This document shows, piece after piece, positions 44,565 to 54,066 of a stretch of DNA of 64,000 nt. This DNA comes from Pelodera strongyloides. Lineage: Eukaryota > Nematoda > Chromadorea > Rhabditida > Rhabditidae. The position numbers and the translations under genes are program-made. The DNA is taken from contig JAANDG010000002.1 in the NCBI GenBank assembly GCA_036852015.1, forward strand, positions 1-64,000, written 5' to 3'. Within the stretch, counting starts at the first letter, position 1, and the number at the start of each line of letters is the position of its first letter. A model generated the notes under the pieces. The model searched no databases. It was given only the letters and a program-made list of their open reading frames with translations, and was not told the DNA's origin.

Positions 44565-45178
44565 AAGAAGACGATTTATTTTACGCTTCAAGGCGTGAAC
44601 CTTTATACAAGGGAGTTCTAATACAAGGTTTGCTTATGACATGTTCCGCAGAGGTCCTGAGCAAATGCGACGACTTCCAGGTGACAAACTGCTCGACGTC
44701 TTGTTTTTAATTTTTTTAACGCAGAAATTTTAATTTGATAAAACTTAACATAACATAACATAACATTTATTACGAACATAAAATGTCGCACAAGTTTTGT
44801 CGAGGCAATACCACAATGAATAACTATGAAACGTGAAAATGTAAATCTGATTAAAATACCCGTTTTTATTTTCCTAATAGATGTTAATACTCAAGCTCAA
44901 GGGCCCACTGAAAATTTATAGACACAAGTCCTCGTTTACAAATAATTCCATTTTGACTTCGAGTGTTGAATATGTTGAAAAAATCCACTTTTGCGAATGT
45001 TTAGGCTTACAATTAGGCTTCAAGCATTGAATGTGTTCAATAAATGTTTACTCTAATTGGTGTTATGCAGAATATGTCACTCATATACAGTGTTCAGTGG
45101 CCGCGTAAGCACGAACGCTGGGAGAATGCTTCCACTCTGTCCATCTACGGCATTTATGCGGCAAAAACTAAACTGGCA
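44565..45178. other. 3' flank of the Str gene
   Basis: Contains the inverse repeat of 38.5 kb (44,625-44,705), an AACATAACATAACATTTATTACGA motif at ~44,752 also present at ~31,793, and a partial family H repeat at 45,095-45,150. No gene. Confidence 0.5.
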
Positions 45179-45362
45179 TTTAAAGCGAAATACCGACCGG
45201 TTTTTGAAACGCATGGAGTACTCCCTGCTTTCCTATGCTTCATATGCAAATGATCATAAATTTGAATACAAAATAGACCCCAATAGACCTCTTTTAGCAT
45301 AGCTGCATAATAATGCTGATATTTGAGATGCGTTTCAAAAACCGGCTGGTATTTCGCTTTAA
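45179..45362. repeat. MITE family A copy
   Basis: TTTAAAGCGAAATACCGACC and GGCTGGTATTTCGCTTTAA termini. Confidence 0.85.
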
Positions 45363-45377
45363 GCCCATCAAAAAATC

Positions 45378-45545
45378 TTAAGCAAAATGCCGGCCGGTTT
45401 TTGAAACGCATGAATTCAAAGGTGTTTATGCAAAGTTACTCGAATTTAGCTCGCTTTTTATTATAATTTATGTTCATTTGCATAAGCTGCATAATAATGC
45501 TGGTGAACTCGAGGCGTTTCAAAAACAAGTCGGTATTTCGCTTTG
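45378..45545. repeat. MITE family A copy
   Basis: TTAAGCAAAATGCCGGCCGG and CGGTATTTCGCTTTGAA termini, 15 bp from the previous copy and in the opposite orientation judged by the interior (GCATAAGCTGC here, inverse there). Confidence 0.85.
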
Positions 45546-45895
45546 AAGGATTTCAAGATACTTCCAGATACAAGTACAAGATACTTGCGGACCTACTTCC
45601 ATGCTATCTTTTCGGAGGTCAATTTTTTTGCTGGGCATAAATGCCGCGCAGGATCGTATCTGGCCTCTCAATGGGAGGTTAGAGAAAGAGAGGAAGCAAG
45701 CTAATAATCGACTGCATATGAACAACAGAAGCTATATAGTAAACTAGTGTTCCGCGTTCTGGACAACTAGTAAGCTTAGAAGTTTAGTTTTTCAAAAAAA
45801 AAGTTGAGGTTTTGTTTTAAACATTTATTTCAATAAATCCTGCAGAAACTACAGAACGTATGAAGATAGGGATGCAGGGAAAAAGCACATAGCGA

Positions 45896-46211
45896 TATAA
45901 GACAACGGCCGCTTGTGTCTTATTATTAGGTATATTGTGTTTAGTAAAACATTGTTAACAAATATTTATCAAACAGACTCATATTAATACTACTAAAATT
46001 GGTTGAACTAATCAAGGTATTCTACATCACGAGGTAAGAGTACATACAACCACAAGTAAAGAATGCTATCCAATGTAAGAAACAATATTGAACTAAATGT
46101 AAGACTAGCAGGAGGACTACTTCCAAAAATCGGCACACACACTCCACTCTCTTCCCCTAGGGCTCACACCAATGGGCGTGGCCTTCCTATGCAATGTTAC
46201 GTGGACTTACA
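45896..46211 (-). repeat. 3' LTR (downstream copy)
   Basis: 316 bp. In the element's orientation it starts TGTAAGTCCACG and ends GTTGTCTTATA. Flanked outside by GCGA. The inner side (AGAGAACCGCGGA) is only weakly purine-rich, so the polypurine tract is uncertain. Confidence 0.95.
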
Positions 46212-46409
46212 TCCGCGGTTCTCTAGCTAGTGTCGGCCTCGACACTAATAATACAAAAAAAATATACATAGAATATTGAACATTTGAACATTTGAACATT
46301 TATTAGCTTTTCAGCACACACCAACAAAGGTGGAAAGTTCGGAAATATATCAAAACTGTATAAACTTGTTTGTACTTCTATACGTATAACAAAACATGAC
46401 TGAATATTA

Positions 46410-47150
46410 TCAACGGTTACTATAAAAGTTGTTTAATTTTTCTACGACTTCTTTAAGTCCTTTAGCAAAGTTTTCAAGTCCCATCTTAGTTGTATCATCG
46501 CACTCCTCACTATCAGAAACATTCGATTTGAAAGATTGATTGGTTTCAACAATTGACTCATTATCTTCGGGCAATTGCGACAGAACAGGGGACAATTGAC
46601 AAAAATTATCCTCGCGGGCTTGTTCAATTGTCGGTGAGGTCAAAGGTCGCGGTGACGTAATGGGTTCTTCCTTGGATTGGGCACGTAGACGAGCTTCTTG
46701 CCGAAGGAGGAAACCTTCATGGCGCTGTTTCGGGGTTTCAGCACGGCGAACATTCAGATGAGCGAGTTCGGGGCATTTCTTCATCTTGCCAGCAAGATCC
46801 TTAAAAAACGGAACACGGAAACCAGGTTTCATTGAACAGAGAATAGGCCTGGGGGTCTTTTTAGGCTTGCCCATACGACCAACAATGTTAAACGAATCGG
46901 GTGAGCATTTAGAAAGAGACATGATTTTGGATATAATATCAAACTCATTACTCACCCGATCGTTTTCCTCCAAGTTCAAGATGACAAAGTGATCCTTGAG
47001 TTCGTTTCGGCGGAAAGCTTCCGTGATTTCTTCATGAACGAAGGTCTTCAGTTCAGAGAATAATTGGGTGATAGTGGATTGAATAATCTGGCGAATTGAA
47101 GCATCAGGTCGGGAAATAGGTGTGATAATAGGATCAATAATGACGGGCAT
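46410..47150 (-). CDS. Retroelement 3' ORF, LINE ORF1p-like RNA-binding protein
   Basis: 246 residues in an unbroken frame between integrase and the 3' LTR. The middle (residues ~50-160) reads DHFVILNLEENDRVS..., then VGRMGKPKKTPRPILCSMKP and ending RRAETPKQRHEGFLLRQEA. This order resembles the RRM-like plus C-terminal domain of L1-type ORF1 proteins and related worm transposon proteins, which bind RNA. The C-terminal 80 residues are acidic and Ser/Gln-rich, followed by a short amphipathic helix. There is no signal peptide or TM, so it is not an envelope despite sitting where env usually does. It is probably expressed from a spliced or subgenomic RNA. Function in this element is unknown. Confidence 0.6.
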   Translation of the reverse strand: MPVIIDPIITPISRPDASIRQIIQSTITQLFSELKTFVHEEITEAFRRNELKDHFVILNLEENDRVSNEFDIISKIMSLSKCSPDSFNIVGRMGKPKKTPRPILCSMKPGFRVPFFKDLAGKMKKCPELAHLNVRRAETPKQRHEGFLLRQEARLRAQSKEEPITSPRPLTSPTIEQAREDNFCQLSPVLSQLPEDNESIVETNQSFKSNVSDSEECDDTTKMGLENFAKGLKEVVEKLNNFYSNR

Positions 47151-47362
47151 TTTTTGGCGGGAGACGCGGAGAGTGCAACCGCACGCGGCCGGTGCACACA
47201 GGCGAAATTGTACTAATTATTGATTTAAAAAACAAGAGAAATATAAAATCAGATTAACTAATATTACATAATGTTTAATATACACATAATTATTTCAAAA
47301 ATAAAACCAAGTAAAACTGTTTTAAACTAGTTATACATCATTAAACAATCGAGTGTTAATCA

Positions 47363-48040
47363 TTAAAAATTATATTTGTTGTTAATGAGTCTGTTCAGTG
47401 CGGTCATTGCTTGATGTTTTCTGGCTAATTCCAGATAGTGTATTACGACATAAGGGCGTTGGTAGCAAGTGGATGGGACATGGTTCTTTAGTTGGCATAG
47501 TTTACATGGAATGTCAATTCTAAGACAGACACCTTTGTGTCGTCTATTACAAGTTGTGCAGTATTTGTGCTGCTCGATGATGTTTCTACGTTCTGCGATA
47601 CTAGGAACTGTACGGCAAACATCAGCCCAATGTCCTGATTTGTTACAAAAAATACAAGGCATTCTAGGGGGAGTGATGGGAATGTCGAGCTTTCCTAACT
47701 GATTGGCGGTTTCTCTACTCAAATTGTCTTCGTGATTAGTTAACGTCGTTCTAAGTTGGGCGATGGTGTTGGCATATCTAATCATGTCAATAACTTGACC
47801 ATCTAAGTGGAGGAATGTCGCTTCTTGATGTGCGAATTCTTTAACTTGCTGAAGAGTCAGTCTAATGACTGGTAGTGGTGGTGGAGGAAACTGGGGTGGT
47901 GGTGGCTGTGGCTGTTGTTCTTCTTCTTGTGGCAGAGGTGGTTGCTCCGGCATTTCTTCTTCATCGTCCTCGATCTCAGCTTTAGCTCTACGGAAGAGCT
48001 CATTTTCCTCTTCTTCTCGATCTGCACCAGAACCACTCAT
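47363..48040 (-). CDS. Retroelement 3' ORF, zinc-knuckle protein
   Basis: 225 residues, unbroken. The N-terminal 60 residues are acidic and then proline/glutamine-rich (EEEQQPQPPPPQFPPPPLP). The C-terminal third holds a CCHC knuckle CIFCNKSGHWADVC and two related clusters, CTTCNRRHKGVC and CKLCQLKNHVPSTC. Triple CCHC clusters of this type are common in Gag proteins of nematode BEL and gypsy elements, where they bind genomic RNA. Here the knuckles sit in a separate ORF 3' of integrase, while the Gag ORF lacks them. It may supply nucleocapsid function in trans; this is inference. Confidence 0.7.
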   Translation of the reverse strand: MSGSGADREEEENELFRRAKAEIEDDEEEMPEQPPLPQEEEQQPQPPPPQFPPPPLPVIRLTLQQVKEFAHQEATFLHLDGQVIDMIRYANTIAQLRTTLTNHEDNLSRETANQLGKLDIPITPPRMPCIFCNKSGHWADVCRTVPSIAERRNIIEQHKYCTTCNRRHKGVCLRIDIPCKLCQLKNHVPSTCYQRPYVVIHYLELARKHQAMTALNRLINNKYNF

Positions 48041-48315
48041 TTCTAAAATAAAAAATTATCGTCATCGTTGTAGCGTCCTAATAGCATAGCATTCGTTTAA
48101 TTTCTTTTTCTTTTATTTTCTGTATACATACATCATACGTCTTACTCATTTTTCTAACGATTTTCTTATCTTACTTAGCTTTTGTCTTTTTCTCATTTTT
48201 CTTAATTTACGATTCCGTGGCTTCATTTTTCTAGTTTTATCATTTGCAACTTAGAACATTGTCTGTATTTTTCTTTGATTAATCATTTACTACTTACTCT
48301 TTTTCTGCATATTGC

Positions 48316-49389
48316 TTAATCTTCATCAGATTCTTCGATATTAGGATCTTGAATTCTCTGTTTCACCACCTCGTGAAAAGGTTTTACTCTATTGAGGTGG
48401 ATACACATTTTCTTTCCCTTCTCATCTTCAACGGTGACATTTGGCCAATTTCGTGCTATGACAACATATGGACCTTTCCATTGGATATCTAACTTGTTCT
48501 GTGGGTTTTCGTTTCTTACAAGCACTTTTTGTCCACATTCCAAATCAATGGTTTTAATTCCATGTTGCAAATCATAACGAATCTTTTGTTCTTTGTGGGC
48601 AATTTCTATTCTTTGTTCTACTTCGTCCCAAATAGTAGGTAAATGACGTCCTAAGAATGAATGATAATCGTCTACTTCTGCATACTTCCATTTTGGATTC
48701 GGATTTGTTATATCTTCTGGAATAAGCGGTAGTCTTCCGAAGATAACCTCGAAAGGGGCGTATCTGGTAATTGAATGTGGTACTGAGTTGTATGCGAATG
48801 TTACTAACGGTGCGTAAAGATCCCAATCGTCTTTACTTCGTGCTACAAAACCTGTCAACAGTTCTTCTATAGTTCTATTGAATCGTTCTACTAATCCATT
48901 GCTACTATGATGGTATGGAGTTGAGGTTTGATGTTGTATGTGCAAAAGTGTGCAAATACTTTCAAAAGTATCGGAAATGAACGTTCTTCCTTGATCTGAT
49001 ACGATTTGCTGAGGAAATCCAAACTTGCAGATAAAATTTTCCATTATTGCTTTAGCTGTTGTTTCTACCTTTTGATTTGGTAAAGGTATGACTACGGCAA
49101 ATTTAGAAAAAGCGTCGACTATTACTAGTATAACTCTATTTCCTTCTGCTGTGATCGGAAATGGTCCTAGAAAATCCAAGTGAATTCTTTCAAATGGAGA
49201 AGTTGCTGTGGTAACGTTTCCTAAAGGTTCTTTTCTCAAGTTTCCTTTCACAATTTTTCTTTTCTGGCATAGTTCACAGGTTCGTAGTAATTCTTCAGTA
49301 TTTCGAGTTAGATTTTCCCAATAGTATGCTCGTTTAATTCTATTGGCCGTTTTCTTGTAATCCATGTGGGCACTCAGGTGTGGATGCAA
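48316..49389 (-). CDS. Retroelement integrase
   Basis: 357 residues. The N-terminal zinc finger is visible as H...H (HPHLSAH) then CELCQKRK. The catalytic core has HLDFLGPFPITAEGNR (first Asp), IVSDQGRTF (second Asp) and SNGLVERFNRTIEELL (Glu), the D,D-35-E set of Ty3/gypsy integrases. The C-terminus has WKGPYVVIARNWPNVTVED, a GPY/F-type module. It joins cDNA ends to host DNA. The ORF starts at an internal Met because the frame changes between this and the RNase H ORF at 49,389-49,475; the true N-terminus lies upstream in another frame. Confidence 0.93.
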   Translation of the reverse strand: MHPHLSAHMDYKKTANRIKRAYYWENLTRNTEELLRTCELCQKRKIVKGNLRKEPLGNVTTATSPFERIHLDFLGPFPITAEGNRVILVIVDAFSKFAVVIPLPNQKVETTAKAIMENFICKFGFPQQIVSDQGRTFISDTFESICTLLHIQHQTSTPYHHSSNGLVERFNRTIEELLTGFVARSKDDWDLYAPLVTFAYNSVPHSITRYAPFEVIFGRLPLIPEDITNPNPKWKYAEVDDYHSFLGRHLPTIWDEVEQRIEIAHKEQKIRYDLQHGIKTIDLECGQKVLVRNENPQNKLDIQWKGPYVVIARNWPNVTVEDEKGKKMCIHLNRVKPFHEVVKQRIQDPNIEESDED

Positions 49390-49474
49390 ATGGAAATACG
49401 AAATTATGTTCTCAATACAGGGTGTTCCTTGTGGAATAACTATTTGTGGAACTTCACTTTCGTTGCTTGGTTTT

Positions 49475-50212
49475 CTATATAATATGGAATTTTTGCACCA
49501 TGTAGTCTTTCCATTTTTCTACATGAATTCCATTTCTCAATTGAAGTTCGTTAATTGCGTCTTGTATCCATTGACAGTCAGTTTGTATTTTCCTAATTTC
49601 TTCTGTCGATGGTATCATTGGATTTGGCATTGGTTTCGTATTGATTGCGTTAATTTCGTCCTCTAATGGTGGGTACCTGCTAAGCGTGTCTGCTACCGAA
49701 TTCTGTTTTCCAGGGCGATATTCAATTTCTACATCATATTCTTGCATTGAAATCTGATATTTTTCCAATCTACCTGTCAAATCCTTTCGTTGTAATATTG
49801 ATACTAACGGTCTGTGATCGGTGATGATCCGAGTTTTGGATCCCCAAATGAATTGTCTGAAATACTCACAAGATGCACAAATGGAAAGTGCTTCTATTTC
49901 TAGTGCAGCGTAGTTCTGTTCTGTTTTCGTCAGTCTACGACTAAAGTAGCTTATCGGATGTCTATCTTTGCCTTCTTCTTGCATTAAAACTGAAGCTATT
50001 GCTGTTTTCGAAGCGTCAGTTTCTATGACATATGGTTTGCTAGGATCGGGTGCGCTAAGAACAGGTGCTGTCATGAGAGCTTGCTTTAATGTTTGAAATG
50101 CTTGTTCTCGCTCGTCATTCCATATGAATTCTACATCGTTTTTCGTTAAATCATTTAAAGGTGCTGCAATTTTAGCGTAGTTTTGGATAAATTTTCTGAA
50201 ATATCCACTCAT
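49475..50212 (-). CDS. Retroelement RT connection and RNase H
   Basis: 245 residues. The N-terminus is the end of the RT thumb/connection (MSGYFRKFIQNYAKIAAPL). An RNase H domain follows with ETDASKTAIASVLMQ (first Asp), EIEALSICASCEYFRQF (Glu), and TDHRPLVSILQRKD and SVADTLSRYPP (later acidic residues). It continues the RT ORF but in another frame. The break is near 50,212-50,280. Confidence 0.93.
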   Translation of the reverse strand: MSGYFRKFIQNYAKIAAPLNDLTKNDVEFIWNDEREQAFQTLKQALMTAPVLSAPDPSKPYVIETDASKTAIASVLMQEEGKDRHPISYFSRRLTKTEQNYAALEIEALSICASCEYFRQFIWGSKTRIITDHRPLVSILQRKDLTGRLEKYQISMQEYDVEIEYRPGKQNSVADTLSRYPPLEDEINAINTKPMPNPMIPSTEEIRKIQTDCQWIQDAINELQLRNGIHVEKWKDYMVQKFHII

Positions 50213-51102
50213 TCCAAGGAAACTTCGTACATCTGTAATAGTCTTCGGCGTAGGAACTTTTGAATTATCTTAGTTTTCTCGTGATCTACTTCGATACCAT
50301 TATGTGAAATGATAAAACCTAAATACTTGACTTTGTCACGTCCAAAGAATGTTTTGTCTAATCGGACTTTCAAACCATTCTGGACCAACATTTTTAGCAT
50401 TTCTTCTATGTCTTTCAGATGTTGTTCGTTGTTTTCTGACATTATTATTAGGTCGTCTAGATATATTAAAAGTGTTGCTTGCATTTGTCTCTTGATATCT
50501 TCCATAATTCTCTGAAATGTTCCTGGTGCTCCTGTCAAACCCATAGGCATTCTGGTGAATTCAAATAATCCACAATGAACTGCAAATGCTGTTTTTGGTA
50601 TGTCACTTTCTTCCATATCTGCTTGAAAGTATGCTGACTGGAGATCAGCGATTGTATAAATAGTCTTTCCTGCAGCGACATTAATTATTTCTGCTATTCG
50701 TGGTAATATGTACGTTGCTGGCTTTGTTACTTTGTTAATGCCACGGTAATCTACGGTGAAACGCCATGTTTTTCCATCTTTCTTCCTTACCAAACAAACA
50801 GGACTGCAGAAACATGATTGAGATGGTCTAATAATATTTTGCTCTAATAGTAGTTTCACTTGTTCTTCTATTTCTTTTCGTTTTGCTAAGGGTATTGGGT
50901 AATTTCTTCTGACCGGCATTTCGTTTTCAATAAACGGAACGGTATGTTTGATTTTGCCAGTATAGTGTCCTATAAGACCATCTGCCCATACAAAAGCCTG
51001 TTTGTGTTTGAGAATCAAAAGTTTGAGTTTATGTTGCTGTTCTTCATCAAATAAAGTATCTTGCATCATAAGTTTCTCGTCAAGAAATTTCTTATCGTTC
51101 AT
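50209..51102 (-). CDS. Retroelement reverse transcriptase
   Basis: 297 residues. RT motifs are in order: RNYPIPLAKRKEIEEQV, SPVCLVRKKDGKTWRFTVDY, TIADLQSAYFQ, FTRMPMGLTGAPGTFQRIME, LLIYLDDLIIMS with the catalytic YLDD, and KVKYLGFIISHNGI. It copies the genomic RNA into cDNA. The last ~20 residues (LRRRLLQMYEVSLE) are non-homologous, a sign that the frame shifts shortly before the stop. Upstream, protein-like frame text continues to about 51,330, linking it to the protease ORF through a further frame change. Confidence 0.95.
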   Translation of the reverse strand: MNDKKFLDEKLMMQDTLFDEEQQHKLKLLILKHKQAFVWADGLIGHYTGKIKHTVPFIENEMPVRRNYPIPLAKRKEIEEQVKLLLEQNIIRPSQSCFCSPVCLVRKKDGKTWRFTVDYRGINKVTKPATYILPRIAEIINVAAGKTIYTIADLQSAYFQADMEESDIPKTAFAVHCGLFEFTRMPMGLTGAPGTFQRIMEDIKRQMQATLLIYLDDLIIMSENNEQHLKDIEEMLKMLVQNGLKVRLDKTFFGRDKVKYLGFIISHNGIEVDHEKTKIIQKFLRRRLLQMYEVSLE

Positions 51103-51329
51103 TTGTTCTGGTAAATTTGGAAGTTTACTTTCCCAATTAATTTCTGGAGATTGTGCTGCATTTCCATGTACTTTATAAATTGAATTTATCGTATATAAGT
51201 TGTTTGGGATTACTTCTGCTGTTCCTACTTTTGCTCCTTTTGGTAAAATGATATCTGCTTTTCCGGTATTACAAACTCTGATTGGTATTTTTCCATGTTC
51301 ATTTGGATTCGAAAGCGTTCTTCCGTAAG

Positions 51330-52472
51330 TTATCGTGCTACCTTGTGTGAACTGTCTGGGTTTTCGAACAGTATCGTGGTGTCAGTTGGACATCTAACTT
51401 CCGGATTTCCAAAGAAAATATTATCTGTACCAGCCTTTACTATTGTTTCTTCTTCTAGCGTAACACTGAAGATAACTCCGTTCTGAAATCCTCTTTCATT
51501 TTTCTGGAGAATTTTAACTCGTTCTTTGCCAACATGAATGAATCCATTTTTCAAATCTAAGGTAAAATTTCCATCTTTTGCTTGGTTTGCTATACGACTC
51601 ATAGTATCAACTCCAATTAGCATTGGAGCTGGACAGAATTGATCTCGTGAAATCAGAATAGTGGTTGATAAATGTTTCTTTCCGAAACTAAGGAGTACAT
51701 TTGCTTCTCCTAAGAATTCAATCCTAGTACCATTGGCTGCAGATGCTTCTCTTGTTGTTTTTACCATTCTACTAAGAAATCCTAATTGTGCAGCTGTTGA
51801 TTCTTTACAGTACGTCAATTCTGCTCCAGTATCAAATAAACTGACAACTGGTCTTCCATCAACATGTAAAGCAATGTATAAACTTCCTACTTCTGTAGTT
51901 GATACAATGGGTGCTAACAATGCAATTGCAATGACTGGTATGTAAGAATAAAATGTTCCTTTGGGAGTTTGATCGTTGGGTCTTTCATTTTCAGTTGCTT
52001 CAACTGGTGGCCTTCGTTGTACAAGATTCATTTCAATATCCCTTGAATCGTTTCCTTCAATTGCATTAACTTGCGGTGTTCTAGTTATCATATTTGTTAA
52101 GCCTTCAGAAACACCGGTTGCTTTTCGAATAAACCAAATTCTACCATATACAGTGCATAGACCGACAATTAATAGAATTCCTAGTAGTGGAAGTATTATG
52201 TACCAGAAAATCCATTTGGCCCATTTCCAAAATATCGCGATTGTATCCTTAATGATATTAACCGTTGCTTCATACGCGTTTATGACAACCTTTTTTACTG
52301 TTTTCCCTGCTGTTCTTAATGCTAGACTTGTTGATGAGGTAATTTGTCCAGTTACATTCTTCATAGTTCTTCCTATTTGATCTAACCAATTGGAAATTTC
52401 TACTGTAAATCTAGGCGATCGATTTTGCTGTTTAACGTCTTTAGTTTTGATCGAAAGCATGTCCAATTTCAA
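51330..52472 (-). CDS. TM anchor joined to retroviral aspartyl protease
   Basis: 380 residues. Residues ~85-115 form a strong TM segment (FWYIILPLLGILLIVGLCTV) after a basic amphipathic region. A second hydrophobic segment (YIPVIAIALLAPIVS) lies near residue 180. The protease follows with VVSLFDTGAELTYC, the catalytic DTG, at about residues 208-221, and APMLIGVDTMSRI farther on. So the C-terminal anchor of the upstream glycoprotein-like block and the protease share one frame. I infer a Gag-glycoprotein-Pol polyprotein in which the TM segment tethers the ectodomain. The frame closes at 51,330 where another frame takes over toward RT. Confidence 0.85.
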   Translation of the reverse strand: MKLDMLSIKTKDVKQQNRSPRFTVEISNWLDQIGRTMKNVTGQITSSTSLALRTAGKTVKKVVINAYEATVNIIKDTIAIFWKWAKWIFWYIILPLLGILLIVGLCTVYGRIWFIRKATGVSEGLTNMITRTPQVNAIEGNDSRDIEMNLVQRRPPVEATENERPNDQTPKGTFYSYIPVIAIALLAPIVSTTEVGSLYIALHVDGRPVVSLFDTGAELTYCKESTAAQLGFLSRMVKTTREASAANGTRIEFLGEANVLLSFGKKHLSTTILISRDQFCPAPMLIGVDTMSRIANQAKDGNFTLDLKNGFIHVGKERVKILQKNERGFQNGVIFSVTLEEETIVKAGTDNIFFGNPEVRCPTDTTILFENPDSSHKVAR

Positions 52473-52570
52473 TGGTTCTGGACCTCGTTTATGATCATAA
52501 TACCATTGGTCGTCAATATGCTCGATTTTAGTTGGTATTTCATGACATGGAACTTCTTGACCTCGTCTTA

Positions 52571-53671
52571 CTATATCCGTAGTACTGGTTCTACAAACAG
52601 TGTTTGATTCTGAATTTGTATAGGATATTTATCGTAGCATTTGTTGTCTTTCTTAAAATCCCTGTGGATATCCTTATCGTCTACATCAATCGTTAAGCAT
52701 TTTGCAACTAAATATATTCCATTTCCAGCATATTCTGCAGTAATATCGTTAACATTCAATAATTCACGAATTCCAACCGTAGGATTCTTATTTAGTTTTT
52801 CCAATTTCTTCTCAATCGAAAATTTCTGTTCAACGCATCTGGAGTAAATTTCAAGAAGAGTAGTTGTTTTCTGCTGTTCGAACATTCCTTCTTGCCAATG
52901 TTCTTGTTCAGTTTGCTTTAGTCTTTCTTCTTTAGCAATTATAATCCTTCTAATGTCAGATTTCATTTTGAGAATGTCTTCACGAAAAGAATGAATCGTT
53001 GTTTGCATATTCGGAACCACATTTTTATTTGATGTTGAATAATTCGCAAAATTTCGTCGTAACCTTTCTAACTCATTATTCATCTTCTCAACTTGTTGTG
53101 ATAAAGACATATAGTTCGATTTCATCTCTGTATCATTATAATGAATAATCGAATGCGCTATTTCTTTTGACTGAGAAATATTCGTAGGGTGAACTTTCTG
53201 ACTAGGTTTCTTTTCCATTTCATCAATTTTTCTCTGTATATAATCTAACGTAGCGTTGAGTTGCTTTATTTTGTTGCTTTGATCATATTTGTTCGAATTC
53301 CACTTTTCTTGGAGATATTGCTTCCAATTTTCCATTTCACTTGTTTCTTGATTACTGCCAATTTTTACAAGCTTCTTTTCTTTTTCCAATTTAATAGAAG
53401 TATTCAATTGTGTTACTTCCTTGAACAACTTTGCAACATTCTTATCTGTTTTTCCAACAAGCATATACAAATCTTCAATCCATTCTTGAAGTGCCAGTGA
53501 AGTATTATACAAGTTTTCATTCACATCTTCTAAACGCTTATAAATTTCTTCAAGTTCATCAATCATATCTTTTGATAATTCTTCCACTGTTCCTTGCTTT
53601 GACTTTATTACTTTTGGTGGTGATGGTTTTGCTGTAGTTGGTTTTGGACCAGGTCCTAATCCGTACTCCAA
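52571..53671 (-). CDS. Glycoprotein-like block, coiled-coil part
   Basis: 366 residues dominated by long heptad-like helices (EELSKDMIDELEEIYKRLED; VEKMNNELERLRRNF; LEIYSRCVEQKFSIEKKLEK) with several N-x-S/T sites. The end reads NDITAEYAGNGIYLVAKCLT, then KCYDKYPIQIQN and LFVEPV. This Cys-Tyr-x-x-x-P ... F-x-x-P ending, followed past a frame change by VPCHEIP and DDQWYYD, recalls the distal ectodomain of jingchuvirus-type (class III) glycoproteins known from other retroelements. That identity is an inference from pattern, not from alignment. It starts and ends at frame changes relative to its neighbours. Confidence 0.6.
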   Translation of the reverse strand: MEYGLGPGPKPTTAKPSPPKVIKSKQGTVEELSKDMIDELEEIYKRLEDVNENLYNTSLALQEWIEDLYMLVGKTDKNVAKLFKEVTQLNTSIKLEKEKKLVKIGSNQETSEMENWKQYLQEKWNSNKYDQSNKIKQLNATLDYIQRKIDEMEKKPSQKVHPTNISQSKEIAHSIIHYNDTEMKSNYMSLSQQVEKMNNELERLRRNFANYSTSNKNVVPNMQTTIHSFREDILKMKSDIRRIIIAKEERLKQTEQEHWQEGMFEQQKTTTLLEIYSRCVEQKFSIEKKLEKLNKNPTVGIRELLNVNDITAEYAGNGIYLVAKCLTIDVDDKDIHRDFKKDNKCYDKYPIQIQNQTLFVEPVLRI

Positions 53672-54066
53672 CGTTTTCTAATAGTTTTGTTCAAGCTTTC
53701 TTCAGTCAGCGATATAAATATTCCATTTTCTAGTTTAATCGTATCTTTAGGAAGGCATTTCTGTTCAAGTTCACTGAGCTTTTCTGTTGCCATTGTCTCT
53801 ATTACATTAGCGTTATGTAACCAAAAAGTTGTTCCAACAAAAGTTGCTTTATCTATTTCACTTAAACGTTCATAGAAACATTCTGCTGCAATATGAAATG
53901 GGGAGAAAAATACTGTTGTTTTCTTCTCTAAGCAGTATCCTTCAGACGTTGTACAACCTTGCAACTGTCCAATATTTGAACTCAAAGTAGTTCCATCTGT
54001 TGTAAATACGTGACCCCGTTCTAAGATGTATCTCTTTCTTTCCACACACACACAGTACCAAACCAT
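53656..54066 (-). CDS. Glycoprotein-like block, cysteine-rich part
   Basis: 136 residues with the series VCVERKRYILERGHVFTTDG, then GQLQGCTTSEGYC, FHIAAECFYERLSEID and SELEQKCLPKDTIKLENGIF. Cysteine spacing and the G-x-V...C...G-x-C pattern look like an extracellular viral-type glycoprotein domain. It overlaps the preceding ORF by 46 bp in a different frame, so the two are parts of one original coding region separated by a frame change. Confidence 0.6.
   Translation of the reverse strand: MVWYCVCVERKRYILERGHVFTTDGTTLSSNIGQLQGCTTSEGYCLEKKTTVFFSPFHIAAECFYERLSEIDKATFVGTTFWLHNANVIETMATEKLSELEQKCLPKDTIKLENGIFISLTEESLNKTIRKRWSTD

Noticed and set aside
46410..47150. Envelope gene in the usual 3' position
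   Set aside because: The ORF has no signal peptide or TM segment and resembles an RNA-binding ORF1p-type protein.
48572..48826. 84-codon minus-strand frame within the integrase
   Set aside because: It is a shadow frame of the integrase ORF.
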